Of a DNA stretch of 64,000 bases, positions 14,282-24,200 are shown piece by piece. The DNA lies in the NCBI RefSeq assembly GCF_947488185.1, contig NZ_CANKYM010000001.1, positions 248,001 to 312,000 of the forward strand. Reading direction: 5' to 3'. A model generated the notes under the pieces. It was not told where the DNA came from, did not search any database, and saw only the letters and a list, made by a program, of their open reading frames with translations. The translations under genes and the position numbers were made by a program. The stretch's first letter is position 1; each line of letters begins with the position of its first letter. This DNA comes from an uncultured Roseobacter sp. GTDB taxonomy: Bacteria; Pseudomonadota; Alphaproteobacteria; Rhodobacterales; Rhodobacteraceae.

Positions 14282-14395
14282 CGCGACGGCACCCAACTGC
14301 AAAAGTGGGTACAGGCAGCGGCTGAAACGGTACTGCCCAAGCGTTTCTACCGCGCATTCAACGACCCGCCGGAATTGGTGTTCCGGTATTTTTAA
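14282..14395 (+). pseudogene. Possible 3' gene remnant
   Basis: Between a TGA at 14279 and a TAA at 14393 lies an open stretch of 37 codons with no usable start. Its ending, AETVLPKRFYRAFNDPPEL and then VFRYF, looks protein-like, and the stop overlaps the ribosome binding site of the small lipoprotein gene downstream, as expected if a longer gene once preceded it. I do not recognise the family. It could be chance. Confidence 0.3.
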
Positions 14396-14406
14396 GGACG
14401 ATCATT

Positions 14407-14556
14407 ATGCATATGAAATTCATCTCATTCATCGCCGGTGCCGGAATTATCCTGGCTGGCTGCGCGAACCAGAGCCAATACCCTCTCACCGGCGCTGCCA
14501 TCGGCGCGGGGGACTCCGTCCAGTTCATGGCCGCGCCCGACGTAGCGCGGTACTGA
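14407..14556 (+). CDS. Small lipoprotein, 49 residues
   Basis: The product starts MHMKFISFIAGAGIILAGC: a short basic start, a hydrophobic core, and the lipobox LAGC with the lipidation site at Cys19. A 30-residue polar mature part follows (NQSQYPLTGAAIGAG and a Val-Arg-Tyr end). AAGGA lies 8 bases before the first ATG, which also fits better than the ATG two codons later. The mature part has a glycine-rich segment reminiscent of small entericidin-like or glycine-zipper lipoproteins, but no family is certain. It is the only plus-strand gene in the first 16 kb and converges on tuf through a shared terminator. Confidence 0.65.
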   Translation: MHMKFISFIAGAGIILAGCANQSQYPLTGAAIGAGDSVQFMAAPDVARY

Positions 14557-14628
14557 CCTAGCAGGCTTCCGATACCGGACATAATCGGAACCTGGTGTTG
14601 CGCCTGACCTCGGAGGTTGCAGCACAAA

Positions 14629-14660
14629 AAAAGAGCCACCGTTTTGCCGGTGGCTCTTTT
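14629..14660. terminator. Bidirectional intrinsic terminator
   Basis: A 9-base-pair core GAGCCACCG/CGGTGGCTC is flanked by a run of A on the left and a run of T on the right, so it works in both directions. It lies between the convergent tuf gene and the small lipoprotein gene. Confidence 0.9.
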
Positions 14661-14796
14661 CTGTTTCTCAGGAAGGGCTGGGCCCGTTTTCTTGGAGAGC
14701 GACCGGGTGCCGCGTCTCTGCTCCCGTTGATCCTGTGGACCATCTGCCACAGGTGACGCCCACACGGCGCGCGGAGCTTTCACTCCGCACCCCGTT

Positions 14797-15972
<1,176 letters not shown>

Positions 15973-16033
15973 GGTGAGAGGCGCCCTTTTGCTTGCAGGG
16001 GGTCGTCGCAGACCCATTCTTCATATGGCGCGC

Positions 16034-16062
16034 GATGTATTGCGAAGCGACAGGAAAATCAA
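16034..16062 (-). promoter_or_regulatory. Candidate promoter for tuf
   Basis: TTGATT (16057-16062) and TACATC (16034-16039) are separated by 17 bases and end about 60 bases before the tuf ATG. This is the best sigma-70-like pair in the 109-base gap between the DUF6778 gene and tuf, with a good -35 and a moderate -10. Confidence 0.35.
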
Positions 16063-16081
16063 GCACGACGTTGACGCGGTG

Positions 16082-16702
16082 CTATTCGGCCGCTGTGACC
16101 AGTTTCTCTTCGATCACACTCGGCGAGGCTTCGCCGTTTTCGAGCGACACCGTGCCGGGCACATCTTCGAACCAGCCCTCTTCAGCTTTCATCTTGACCA
16201 GGTAGTTTTCAATGGCCTGTGCCGTATTCCGCGACAGGTTCAAAAGCTGCGTCTCGGCGGACTGGCTCCAGCCCGTTCCGACGATGCTTTCCCCGTCCAG
16301 GGTTTCCAGCACGGTCAATTGCTCCGGCTCTTCATTGAGCTTCACGCCCCGCGCATCGTCCCAGACCGTCAGACGGATGATCATCGCCGACTTGGGCGCG
16401 GCCACCACGGGAACACCCCGCTTGGCCAGCACGTACCCTTCGATGCTCACGCCGAAATGATAATCCTTGGTACCCTCGTATCGATCAAACCGCTCGGCAA
16501 TGGCGGACTGCAATGAGGCGATTAACCCTTCCTTCGGCACCTCGCGGCTCACCGTGGCGGTGGTCTGAACCTTGGGCGCGACGACCACGTTGTGCCCAAG
16601 GCTGAAATTGCCAAGTGGGACAAGCGGCGCGTCAAGGTCCTTGGCCCCTGTGCAGGCGGCCAGCGCCAAACCTGCCATGAGTAGTCCGATACGCCTGATC
16701 AT
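16082..16702 (-). CDS. DUF6778-type lipoprotein
   Basis: 206 residues. A lipoprotein signal (MIRRIGLLMAGLALAAC) places the lipidated Cys at 17. The mature part has the pattern GNFSLGHNVVVAPKVQTT, then AIAERFDRYEGTKDYHFGVS, and an internal VLAKRGVPVVAAPKSAM strand. This matches what I know of the DUF6778 envelope lipoproteins of Rhodobacteraceae, whose role is unknown. ATG 16702 is chosen because only it gives a clean signal peptide. It is divergent from the P450 gene across 112 bases and ends 110 bases before tuf. Confidence 0.75.
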   Translation of the reverse strand: MIRRIGLLMAGLALAACTGAKDLDAPLVPLGNFSLGHNVVVAPKVQTTATVSREVPKEGLIASLQSAIAERFDRYEGTKDYHFGVSIEGYVLAKRGVPVVAAPKSAMIIRLTVWDDARGVKLNEEPEQLTVLETLDGESIVGTGWSQSAETQLLNLSRNTAQAIENYLVKMKAEEGWFEDVPGTVSLENGEASPSVIEEKLVTAAE

Positions 16703-16814
16703 AGTGCACCCCGATGCCTTTTTGTTGGCACCCTGCCTAGCCCAAGCCTTCCCAACGCGCAATCCATCCGAGCCATTCGGTGGACCACCACGCGCCCGGC
16801 ACTATCTCAGCCCC

Positions 16815-18194
16815 ATGCACCCCCCAAAAGATATCCGGCACCATGAACATGTCCGCCTGCCCGTAAGGGTCGCGCTGGTGCGTGAAGAGTTGGGCGTCTT
16901 GCGCAGCTTTGCACGCATGCGCGAGAATATCCTGAACATCATTCCCGAGATTGCCACGCAAGAGCCTGTTGTGTCAGGCCGCACCGCCAAACGCTGGCAT
17001 ATGATCATGGACCCGCCTGCCATTCGACGGATTCTTCTGGATCGGGTCGAAGATTACCCGAAGTCGGTCGTCACCAAAAACCTGTTGCGCCCTGCAGTAG
17101 GCGAGTCGCTGTTCATCGCGGAAGGCGCGCACTGGCGCTGGCAACGACGCCTTGCGGCACCGGTTTTCTCCCATCGCAATGTCCGGAACCTCTCAGGTGT
17201 GATGACAGCCGCAGCCGAGCGCAGTGCGGAGCGCATCGGGCAAGCAGGCCCGCGCGCGGTCAACCTCCTGGATGAGATGGTCAAGGCCACCTTCGACGTC
17301 ATTTCAGAGGTGACCTTCAGCGGGGATGGCAGTTTTGACCGCACCTCCATTCACCGCGCAATCGATGCCTATATCGCGGATGCCGGACGCGTCTCGCTCC
17401 TCGATGTTCTGGGCGCACCGGATTGGATGCCGCGCCCGGCACGGGTTCTTTCCACCCAGTCAATGGAGCAGATGCGCCGCGATGCGGATGATGCCATCGA
17501 CGCCAGGGCGGCGCGCGGGCCGGGCCCCGTACCGGACCTGCTGGATCTACTCCTCGCCGGAGAAGACCCGAAAACCAAACGCCGCATGAATGTGGCGGAG
17601 TTGCGGGACAATCTGCTGACCTTTATCGTTGCAGGGCATGAGACCACCGCGTTGACGCTGGCGTGGTCACTCTACCTCTGTGCTTTCGACCCGGCGGTCC
17701 AGGAGCAGGCCCGGGAAGAAGCCAGAAACGTGCTGCAGGGACGCGCCGCAACAGGCGACGATCTGGATAATCTTCCCTATATCCGGCAGATCGTGGAGGA
17801 AGCTTTGCGGCTTTATCCGCCCGCCGGGGTCATTTCACGCACAGCGCAAAAGGCGGATGATCTGAGCGGTGCTGACATCCGTCCCGGTGACACAGTGATG
17901 ATCCCGATCTACGCATTGGGGCGACATAAGCTGCTTTGGGACGCACCGGATCAGTTCAATCCCGACAGGTTCGCAGATCGAAAGGCCATCGACCGATACG
18001 CCTATCTGCCGTTTGGGGACGGCCCGCGCATCTGCATCGGCGCGTCTTTTGCGGTGCAAGAGGCGGTAATCATCCTCGCCACCTTGCTGTCGCGGTTTCG
18101 CTTCCGACCCGTGCCCGGTCGGGACCCGAAGCCGGTCATGATCCTGACCCTGCGGCCCGAAGGCGGCGTCTGGCTCATGGCAGACCCAGTCTAG
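16815..18194 (+). CDS. Cytochrome P450
   Basis: Haem-thiolate monooxygenase, 459 residues. The I-helix oxygen-activation motif AGHETT is at 273-278, the K-helix EALR at 329-332, and the haem loop FGDGPRICIG at 400-409 with the axial ligand Cys407. The features resemble CYP102/CYP4-like fatty-acid or alkane hydroxylase families more than camphor-type enzymes, but the substrate cannot be read from sequence. ATG 16815 is chosen by length; no good Shine-Dalgarno precedes it. No ferredoxin or reductase gene is nearby, so its redox partners must be encoded elsewhere. It faces parC, with no clear terminator in the 96-base gap. Confidence 0.93.
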   Translation: MHPPKDIRHHEHVRLPVRVALVREELGVLRSFARMRENILNIIPEIATQEPVVSGRTAKRWHMIMDPPAIRRILLDRVEDYPKSVVTKNLLRPAVGESLFIAEGAHWRWQRRLAAPVFSHRNVRNLSGVMTAAAERSAERIGQAGPRAVNLLDEMVKATFDVISEVTFSGDGSFDRTSIHRAIDAYIADAGRVSLLDVLGAPDWMPRPARVLSTQSMEQMRRDADDAIDARAARGPGPVPDLLDLLLAGEDPKTKRRMNVAELRDNLLTFIVAGHETTALTLAWSLYLCAFDPAVQEQAREEARNVLQGRAATGDDLDNLPYIRQIVEEALRLYPPAGVISRTAQKADDLSGADIRPGDTVMIPIYALGRHKLLWDAPDQFNPDRFADRKAIDRYAYLPFGDGPRICIGASFAVQEAVIILATLLSRFRFRPVPGRDPKPVMILTLRPEGGVWLMADPV

Positions 18195-18290
18195 ATTACG
18201 TCACCTGCTGTCTGAGAGGCTTTCGCTGCCTGTTGCCCGTGGCTCAAACGCAAAACCGATGCGTCAAAGCCCCGCCGTCAGGTAAGCGTT

Positions 18291-20594
18291 TCAGGTGAAC
18301 TTGTTGTCGCGCGGGAAGCCACGGGGCGCCATGCGACCGGCGCTGGCACGTTTGCCGGTCCACTCGTCTAACGCTGCCTCCGTTCTTGTCCGCCCTGCCG
18401 GATCCTGCCAACTCAGGCCTTCTGCACGCTCGAACGTAGCCGCATCGGACAGACCGCCGTCCTTGTACTTTTGCAACCGAACACCTTTGCCGCGTCCCAT
18501 CTCGGGCAGTTCATCCAATCCAAAAACCAACACCTTGCGGTTTTCGCCCACAACCGCCACGCTGTCGCCCGTCACGGGCTTACACACCAGCGCACGGGTA
18601 TCACCGCGGACGTTGAGTACTTGTTTGCCACTGCGTGTCTGTGCGACCACATCATCTTCTGGCACCACGAACCCGTCCCCGGTACTCGACGCAACAAGCA
18701 ATCTGCGACCCGATTGATGGGTCAGAATGGTCACGATCTCCGCCTCGTTCGGCAGATCGACCATCAGACGCAGAGGCTCACCCATGCCGCGACCACCGGG
18801 CAGATTGGCGGCGGACACCGTGTAGAACCGACCGTTAGAGCCAAAGACCAGCAATCGGTCCGTCGTCTCCGCGTGGAAAATGAAGCGGGGACCGTCGCCA
18901 TCCTTGAACTTCAACTCGCGATTCAGGTCGATGTGTCCGGTCATCGCACGCACCCACCCCATTTGCGAACAGACCACAGTGATGGGTTCGCGGTCGATCA
19001 TCGCCTCGATGGGGACATCTTCGATCACCGCCCCTTCGGCAAAGGTCGTGCGCCGCGCACCGCCTTCGTAGTCCTTGCCGAACTGTTTCTTGGTCTCACG
19101 CAGTTGCGCCGTGATGCTGTCCCATTGCAGGCCGGGGTTATCCAGCAAATCCTCAAGACCTGCCCGCTCCTCCATCAACGCGGATTGCTCGCGCAGCAAC
19201 TCCATCTCCTCCAGACGCCGCAGGGACCGCAGGCGCATGTTGAGGATCGCCTCGGCCTGCACCTCGCTCAACTCGCCCTCCCCCGGTGCCGGGGTCACAT
19301 AGTCGTTCTCATCGGTGACACGCGTGTGGGTCTTGCCCCAATCCTCACGCATGAGGGCGGCCTTGGGATCGTCATCATATCGAATGATGTCGATGACCCG
19401 GTCGAGATTGAGGAAGGCGATGATGAAACCTTCGAGCACCTCAAGACGGTGATCGATCTTTTCCATCCGGTGGGTGGACCGCCGGATCAGGACGTCCTGC
19501 CGGTGATCGAGGAAGGCGCGCAGCACTTCTTTCATCGAGCAGACTTTGGGCGTCAGCCCGTCAATCAGCACGTTCATGTTGAGCGAAAACCGCACCTCGA
19601 GATCGCAGTTCCGGAACAACATCCCCATCAGCACCTCGGGATCGACGGACCGCGACCGGGGCTCGATGATCATGCGCACATCATCAGCGGATTCGTCGCG
19701 TACATCGGCGAGGATCGGGATTTTCTTGGTCTGGATGATCTCCGCGATCTTTTCGATCAGCTTTGACTTCTGGACCTGATAGGGGATCTCTGTGACCACG
19801 ATCTGCCATTGACCGCGGCCCAGATCCTCAACCTCCCAGCGGCAGCGCAACCGGAACGAGCCCCGCCCGGTACGATACGCCGTAGCGATGTTTTCAGGCG
19901 GCTCGACGATCACGCCACCGGTCGGGAAATCCGGACCCGGCACGTAGTTCAGCAGCGTGTCATCCCGCGCATCAGGCGTCTTGATCAGATGGATGCAGGC
20001 ATCACAAAGCTCTGCGATGTTGTGCGGCGGGATGTTCGTCGCCATCCCCACCGCAATCCCGGACGACCCGTTGGCCAGCAGGTTGGGAAACTGCGCAGGC
20101 AACACCACCGGTTCGGTGAGGGTGCCATCGTAATTCTCGCGGAAATCGACGGCATTCTCGTTCAGACCTTCGAGCATGGCCTCGGCCACGGCGGTCATGC
20201 GCGCTTCAGTGTACCGACTGGCCGCAGGGTTGTCGCCATCGATGTTACCGAAATTCCCCTGCCCATCGACCAGCGGATAACGCACGTTGAAATCCTGCGC
20301 GAGCCGCGCCATCGCGTCATAGATCGCGGCATCGCCATGCGGGTGATAATTGCCCATCACATCGCCGGAAATCTTGGCAGACTTGCGAAAGCCCCCCGAT
20401 GACGTCAGCCGCAATTCCCGCATCGCATAGAGAATACGGCGATGCACAGGCTTCAATCCATCCCGCGCGTCCGGCAAGGCCCGGTGCATGATCGTGCTGA
20501 GCGCATAGGTCAGATACCGCTCGCCCAGCGCCCGACGCAGGGGTTCGGACACATCAGCGGGCGGCATGTCGGGGGTATCGAGATCGTCGGCCAT
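18291..20594 (-). CDS. parC: DNA topoisomerase IV subunit A
   Basis: Type IIA topoisomerase that decatenates daughter chromosomes, 767 residues. The breakage-reunion domain contains the quinolone-determining region around GDAAIYD (87-93) and the catalytic Tyr128 in SRYTEA. It is ParC rather than GyrA by its short length, the starting pattern (VSEPLRRALGERYLTYALS) and the degenerate C-terminal beta-pinwheel. ATG 20594 is chosen over starts further upstream because homology begins at MADDLD. No strong Shine-Dalgarno is visible. It is divergent from the SH3 protein gene. Confidence 0.95.
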   Translation of the reverse strand: MADDLDTPDMPPADVSEPLRRALGERYLTYALSTIMHRALPDARDGLKPVHRRILYAMRELRLTSSGGFRKSAKISGDVMGNYHPHGDAAIYDAMARLAQDFNVRYPLVDGQGNFGNIDGDNPAASRYTEARMTAVAEAMLEGLNENAVDFRENYDGTLTEPVVLPAQFPNLLANGSSGIAVGMATNIPPHNIAELCDACIHLIKTPDARDDTLLNYVPGPDFPTGGVIVEPPENIATAYRTGRGSFRLRCRWEVEDLGRGQWQIVVTEIPYQVQKSKLIEKIAEIIQTKKIPILADVRDESADDVRMIIEPRSRSVDPEVLMGMLFRNCDLEVRFSLNMNVLIDGLTPKVCSMKEVLRAFLDHRQDVLIRRSTHRMEKIDHRLEVLEGFIIAFLNLDRVIDIIRYDDDPKAALMREDWGKTHTRVTDENDYVTPAPGEGELSEVQAEAILNMRLRSLRRLEEMELLREQSALMEERAGLEDLLDNPGLQWDSITAQLRETKKQFGKDYEGGARRTTFAEGAVIEDVPIEAMIDREPITVVCSQMGWVRAMTGHIDLNRELKFKDGDGPRFIFHAETTDRLLVFGSNGRFYTVSAANLPGGRGMGEPLRLMVDLPNEAEIVTILTHQSGRRLLVASSTGDGFVVPEDDVVAQTRSGKQVLNVRGDTRALVCKPVTGDSVAVVGENRKVLVFGLDELPEMGRGKGVRLQKYKDGGLSDAATFERAEGLSWQDPAGRTRTEAALDEWTGKRASAGRMAPRGFPRDNKFT

Positions 20595-20798
20595 TGAGGG
20601 TGTGTAGCGCCCCGTCTGCGCCCGAACAAGCGCGTTGTGGCAGAAAAGGCGCGGCCCCGATGTGACGACAGCGCAACAGTCTGAAAGTGAGGTTTTGCAT
20701 CGCCATTTCCCACTCCCCGAAATCAAATTCGATTGTTATGGACCCAAACAGTGTCGAAATGTGTTAGACTGACAGAAGTTGTAACGAGGGTTTTTTCT

Positions 20799-21401
20799 AT
20801 GAAGCGATTCATTTTCTTGAGTTTCGGATTTTTGGGGTTCGCCTTCTATGAAATGAGCGGGGGGGCGGAATTTGATCCGATCGCTTCCAGAAATGCAGCA
20901 GTTCTCGCAAGAAGTGGCGCCGACATTTCCGCACAGGATATTCAGACCGCACAAGCCGAGCCTGCAGTGCAGCGCGAAGAGGAAGTGACCCGTATGTCGC
21001 TGAACCTGACATCGCTCAGCACGGTGCTCGAAGAAGAAGAACCCGAACCGCGCACATCATCTCGCCATGTTACTTCACCGACGGCACCCGCTTCGGTGAC
21101 CAATGTGACCTTCAGAAACCCATCCGACAGCGGCGTTGTGCTGCCAAGTATCATTTTCCCGGGCAATACTGCGCAGGCCTCCTCCGCCGCTGTCACGCAG
21201 ACGCGGGATGTACGCTACGTCTCCGGTACGCTTGTGAATCTGCGCGGCGGACCAGGCACGGGTTTCGATGTCGTGGCACAGCTGGACCAGGATACCGAAG
21301 TAGAAGTGCTGCAGGATGACGGCACCGGCTGGGTAAAACTGCGCCCTGTCGCGGGTGGTCCGGACGGCTGGATTGCAGAGTTCCTCTTGACAAGCGGATA
21401 G
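20799..21401 (+). CDS. SH3-domain secreted or anchored protein
   Basis: 200 residues. Residues 1-20 (KRFIFLSFGFLGFAFYEM) form a signal peptide or anchor. A Glu/Ser/Thr-rich disordered linker covers roughly residues 30-130. The last 60 residues are a bacterial SH3b domain (VNLRGGPGTGFDVVAQLDQ and a DGWIAEFLL end), the type that binds peptidoglycan or cell-wall enzymes. The start is set by GAGGG 8 bases before ATG 20799. It is divergent from parC, so it is not in its operon. Probable location is the periplasm; its partner is unknown. Confidence 0.8.
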   Translation: MKRFIFLSFGFLGFAFYEMSGGAEFDPIASRNAAVLARSGADISAQDIQTAQAEPAVQREEEVTRMSLNLTSLSTVLEEEEPEPRTSSRHVTSPTAPASVTNVTFRNPSDSGVVLPSIIFPGNTAQASSAAVTQTRDVRYVSGTLVNLRGGPGTGFDVVAQLDQDTEVEVLQDDGTGWVKLRPVAGGPDGWIAEFLLTSG

Positions 21402-21459
21402 GGTTGCACCCCCCGCCCCAAGTTGCGATTGCTGAACCCGGAAATCGCAGAGGGGGCAC

Positions 21460-22290
21460 ATGGCGCAGAAATCCATACTCATCACCGGCTGTTCATCGGG
21501 CATAGGATATTGTGCGGCCGTGGGCATGCGTGCCCAGGGGTGGCGCGTCTTTGCGGCCTGCCGCCAACCCGAAGACTGCGACCGCCTTCAGGCAGAGGGG
21601 TTTGAAAGCCCTCTTCTGGACTACACCGACAGCACCACGATTGACGCCGCCCTTGCGGAGGTACTCTCCGCAACAGGCGGTACGCTCGATGTTCTCTTCA
21701 ACAACGGCGCGCATGGAACACCTGGCGCTGTGGAAGACCTGCCCACGGACGCGCTGCGCGCAATCTTTGAGGCCAATTTTTTCGGCTGGCACCACCTGAC
21801 CCGCGCTGTGATCCCCGTCATGCGCCAACAAGGCCATGGCCGCATCGTACAGTGCTCCTCCGTACTTGGCTTTGTGACGATGCCCTGGCGAGGGGCCTAC
21901 AACGCGACGAAATTTGCGCTCGAAGGGCTGACGGACACGCTCCGGATCGAAATGCGCGACACGCCGGTCGATGTCATTCTGATCGAGCCGGGTCCCGTAA
22001 CGTCCAAAATTCGCGAGAATGCGGTGATCCACTATGAAAAATGGATCGACTGGCGCGGCTCCGCCCGCCGGACACAATACGAAAACGGGTTAAACAAACG
22101 CCTCTACGAGAGCCGAGGGCCGGACCCCTTTGAACTGCCCCCGGCGGCTGTTCTCGAAAAACTCATTCACGCCTGCGAAGCTTCCCGGCCACAGGCACGA
22201 TACTACGTAACAGCGCCAACGTATGCTATGGGGCTGTTGCGCCGCGTGCTACCGACACGGGCGCTCGACTGGGTACTGTCGAAAGGCTGA
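21460..22290 (+). CDS. Short-chain dehydrogenase/reductase
   Basis: NAD(P)-dependent oxidoreductase of the classical SDR family, 276 residues. The cofactor motif TGCSSGIG is at 9-16, NNG at 81-83, and the catalytic set is Ser134, Tyr147 and Lys151 (YNATK). The sequence after the active site (IEPGPVTSKIRENA) and the C-terminal hydrophobic tail resemble steroid/retinol-type SDRs, so a lipid or alcohol substrate is plausible. AGAGGGGG precedes the ATG. It follows the SH3 gene by 58 bases, and the HIG1-like gene lies 80 bases downstream. Confidence 0.9.
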   Translation: MAQKSILITGCSSGIGYCAAVGMRAQGWRVFAACRQPEDCDRLQAEGFESPLLDYTDSTTIDAALAEVLSATGGTLDVLFNNGAHGTPGAVEDLPTDALRAIFEANFFGWHHLTRAVIPVMRQQGHGRIVQCSSVLGFVTMPWRGAYNATKFALEGLTDTLRIEMRDTPVDVILIEPGPVTSKIRENAVIHYEKWIDWRGSARRTQYENGLNKRLYESRGPDPFELPPAAVLEKLIHACEASRPQARYYVTAPTYAMGLLRRVLPTRALDWVLSKG

Positions 22291-22370
22291 CGCAGCACTT
22301 CGCGCAAAACCGGTTCGCTTTTCCCGCACACCCCCCTACATGTGCTGCTGGGACAGAAAAGGAAAATGCC

Positions 22371-22562
22371 GTGGGTGACCCATTATTCGTGCTGATCATA
22401 CTCGCCTGCCTCGCAGTCGTCGTCGTCTTAATGCTCGGGCTTGGCGGCTTCGCGGGTGGTGGCGCCTTCAACAAGAAGAACGCCAATAAGCTGATGCGCT
22501 ACCGGATTGGCGCGCAATTTGTCGCGGTGATCCTCATCGTGATCTATGTCTATCTGCGCTGA
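22371..22562 (+). CDS. HIG1-like twin-transmembrane protein
   Basis: 63 residues with a GTG start, AAGGA 7 bases upstream. Two transmembrane helices (about 5-27 and 43-62) flank a basic loop KKNANKLMRYRIGAQ, the typical connection of the HIG_1_N family (hypoxia-induced gene 1 domain). In mitochondria such proteins bind cytochrome oxidase supercomplexes. Bacterial relatives often sit beside cobalamin adenosyltransferase and etfBA in Rhodobacteraceae, as here. The role in bacteria is unclear. The adenosyltransferase gene follows 18 bases later. Confidence 0.8.
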   Translation: MGDPLFVLIILACLAVVVVLMLGLGGFAGGGAFNKKNANKLMRYRIGAQFVAVILIVIYVYLR

Positions 22563-22580
22563 AAGGGAGGCTGACGTCAT

Positions 22581-23153
22581 ATGGTCGTTCTTAACAAGAT
22601 TTACACCAAAACCGGCGATGCGGGCGAGACCGCGCTAGGCAATGGCGCACGTGTCGCCAAACACGCATCCCGCGTGACGGCCTATGGCACCGCTGATGAA
22701 TTGAACTCCTTTGTCGGCGTGGCGCGGCTTGAAGCCACCGGTGATGTCGATGACGCGCTGAGCCGCATTCAGAACGACCTTTTCGACCTTGGCGCCGATC
22801 TCTGTCGCCCGGATATGGAACAGGATGCAGAGGCGGAGTATCCTCCGCTGCGCATGGTCGACGCACAGGTGGCGCGGCTGGAATCCGAAATCGACGCGAT
22901 GAACACGAAACTGGATCCCCTGCGCAGTTTTATTCTGCCCGGTGGTGCGAAACTTGCCGCGCACCTGCATGTGTGCCGGACCGTTGCCCGGCGTGCCGAG
23001 CGCCTGAGCGTCGAACTGGCAACGATGGAGTCCATCAATCCGGCGGCCGTGAAATATCTCAATCGGTTGAGCGATTGGTTTTTTGTCGCGGCTCGCATGG
23101 CCAACAACGACGGTAAGGACGACGTCTTGTGGGTTCCGGGCGCGAACCGCTGA
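22581..23153 (+). CDS. Cob(I)yrinic acid a,c-diamide adenosyltransferase (PduO type)
   Basis: ATP:corrinoid adenosyltransferase making adenosylcobalamin, 190 residues. The N-terminal ATP-binding segment KIYTKTGDAGETALGNG is followed by AYGTADELNSFVGVAR. The helical core contains the conserved VCRTVARRAERLSV and the end LNRLSDWFFVAARMAN. Adenosylcobalamin is the cofactor of methylmalonyl-CoA and ethylmalonyl-CoA mutases, which fits the Mcd gene at 36949. It starts 18 bases after the HIG1-like gene and is probably co-transcribed with it. Confidence 0.95.
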   Translation: MVVLNKIYTKTGDAGETALGNGARVAKHASRVTAYGTADELNSFVGVARLEATGDVDDALSRIQNDLFDLGADLCRPDMEQDAEAEYPPLRMVDAQVARLESEIDAMNTKLDPLRSFILPGGAKLAAHLHVCRTVARRAERLSVELATMESINPAAVKYLNRLSDWFFVAARMANNDGKDDVLWVPGANR

Positions 23154-23233
23154 AAGCGGCGACACATCCAGCGGATGCATCGGCGACCGGAAGGGCGGAA
23201 TCCAAGCCCGAAAGGGCGGGCGCAAACCGCTGA
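23138..23233 (+). repeat. Echo of the adenosyltransferase 3' end
   Basis: The last 16 bases of the adenosyltransferase gene, ending in its TGA, reappear 80 bases downstream (23218-23233) with 15 of 16 matches, still reading Gly-Ala-Asn-Arg-stop. The 288-base gap before etfB contains this copy and no convincing gene. It looks like the trace of a small duplication. Confidence 0.5.
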
Positions 23234-23441
23234 TCAGATCGGGCATATCCCGGCCAGCTTGAGATGCGGCCTATCGGAAATTTTTGCGCTGAAGGGTGGA
23301 AATCGGTGGAAACGCGGCGTTCCTGCGCCCAGGCGTGACGATTTTACACTGTTTCATGTGCCGAAGCTTGGGTAAACCACCCCTCAGACAACGAAAGGCT
23401 CACGGGGAGTGTGAGTCGCTAATCCAAGGAGAGAGACGCCA

Positions 23442-24200
23442 ATGAAGGTTCTGGTACCTGTCAAACGCGTGATCGACTACAACGTGAAGGTGCGCGTGAA
23501 AGCGGACGGATCGGGTGTTGATCTTGCCAATGTGAAAATGTCGATGAACCCGTTTGACGAGATTTCCGTCGAACAGGCGATCCGCCTCAAGGAAGCGGGT
23601 CAGGCCGATGAGGTCGTCGTCGTTTCCATCGGTGTCAAGCAAAGCCAGGAAACCCTGCGCACCGCTTTGGCGATGGGCGCAGACCGCGCCATTCTGGTGA
23701 TCGCTGCAGATGACGTGCATCAGGATATCGAACCACTGGCCGTCGCGAAAATCCTCAAGGCCATCGTTGATGAGGAACAGCCAGGTCTGGTGTTCTGCGG
23801 CAAGCAGGCCATCGACAATGATATGAACGCCACCGGCCAGATGCTGTCTGCGCTGATGGGCTGGTCGCAGGCGACATTTGCCTCCGAAGTGTCCATCGAA
23901 GGCGATCATGCCGTCGTCAGCCGCGAAGTGGACGGCGGGATGCAGACCATCAAGGTAACAATGCCGACCGTCATCACCGTGGACCTGCGCCTGAACGAGC
24001 CGCGCTATGCCTCGCTGCCCAACATCATGAAAGCCAAGAAAAAGCCGCTGGATGAAAAGACAGCTGCCGACTACGGCGTCGATGTGAGCCCACGGCTTGA
24101 GATCGTGAAAACCGTTGAGCCCGAAGCCCGCGCGGCAGGGATCAAGGTTGGGTCGGTCGAAGAGCTGGTATCGAAACTCAAAGAAGCGGGGGCTGTGTAA
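23442..24200 (+). CDS. etfB: Electron transfer flavoprotein subunit beta
   Basis: AMP-binding subunit of the heterodimeric flavoprotein that takes electrons from acyl-CoA dehydrogenases to the quinone pool through ETF-quinone oxidoreductase. It has 252 residues. Visible are [19 protein letters not shown] at the start, [20 protein letters not shown], the GADRAILV segment and the signature [21 protein letters not shown] good Shine-Dalgarno (AAGGAGAGAG) precedes the ATG. The stop overlaps the etfA start by one base. The acyl-CoA dehydrogenase at 36949 is a likely electron donor. Confidence 0.97.
   Translation: MKVLVPVKRVIDYNVKVRVKADGSGVDLANVKMSMNPFDEISVEQAIRLKEAGQADEVVVVSIGVKQSQETLRTALAMGADRAILVIAADDVHQDIEPLAVAKILKAIVDEEQPGLVFCGKQAIDNDMNATGQMLSALMGWSQATFASEVSIEGDHAVVSREVDGGMQTIKVTMPTVITVDLRLNEPRYASLPNIMKAKKKPLDEKTAADYGVDVSPRLEIVKTVEPEARAAGIKVGSVEELVSKLKEAGAV

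Noticed and set aside
14629..14660. Reading the A-run/hairpin/T-run element as a phage attachment or CRISPR-like repeat
   Set aside because: It occurs once and has the exact form of a bidirectional terminator; no repeat array or integrase is present in the window.
23175..23375. A 66-codon frame between the adenosyltransferase gene and etfB
   Set aside because: Arg/Pro-rich, no Shine-Dalgarno, and it crosses the repeat 23218-23233; more likely non-coding.
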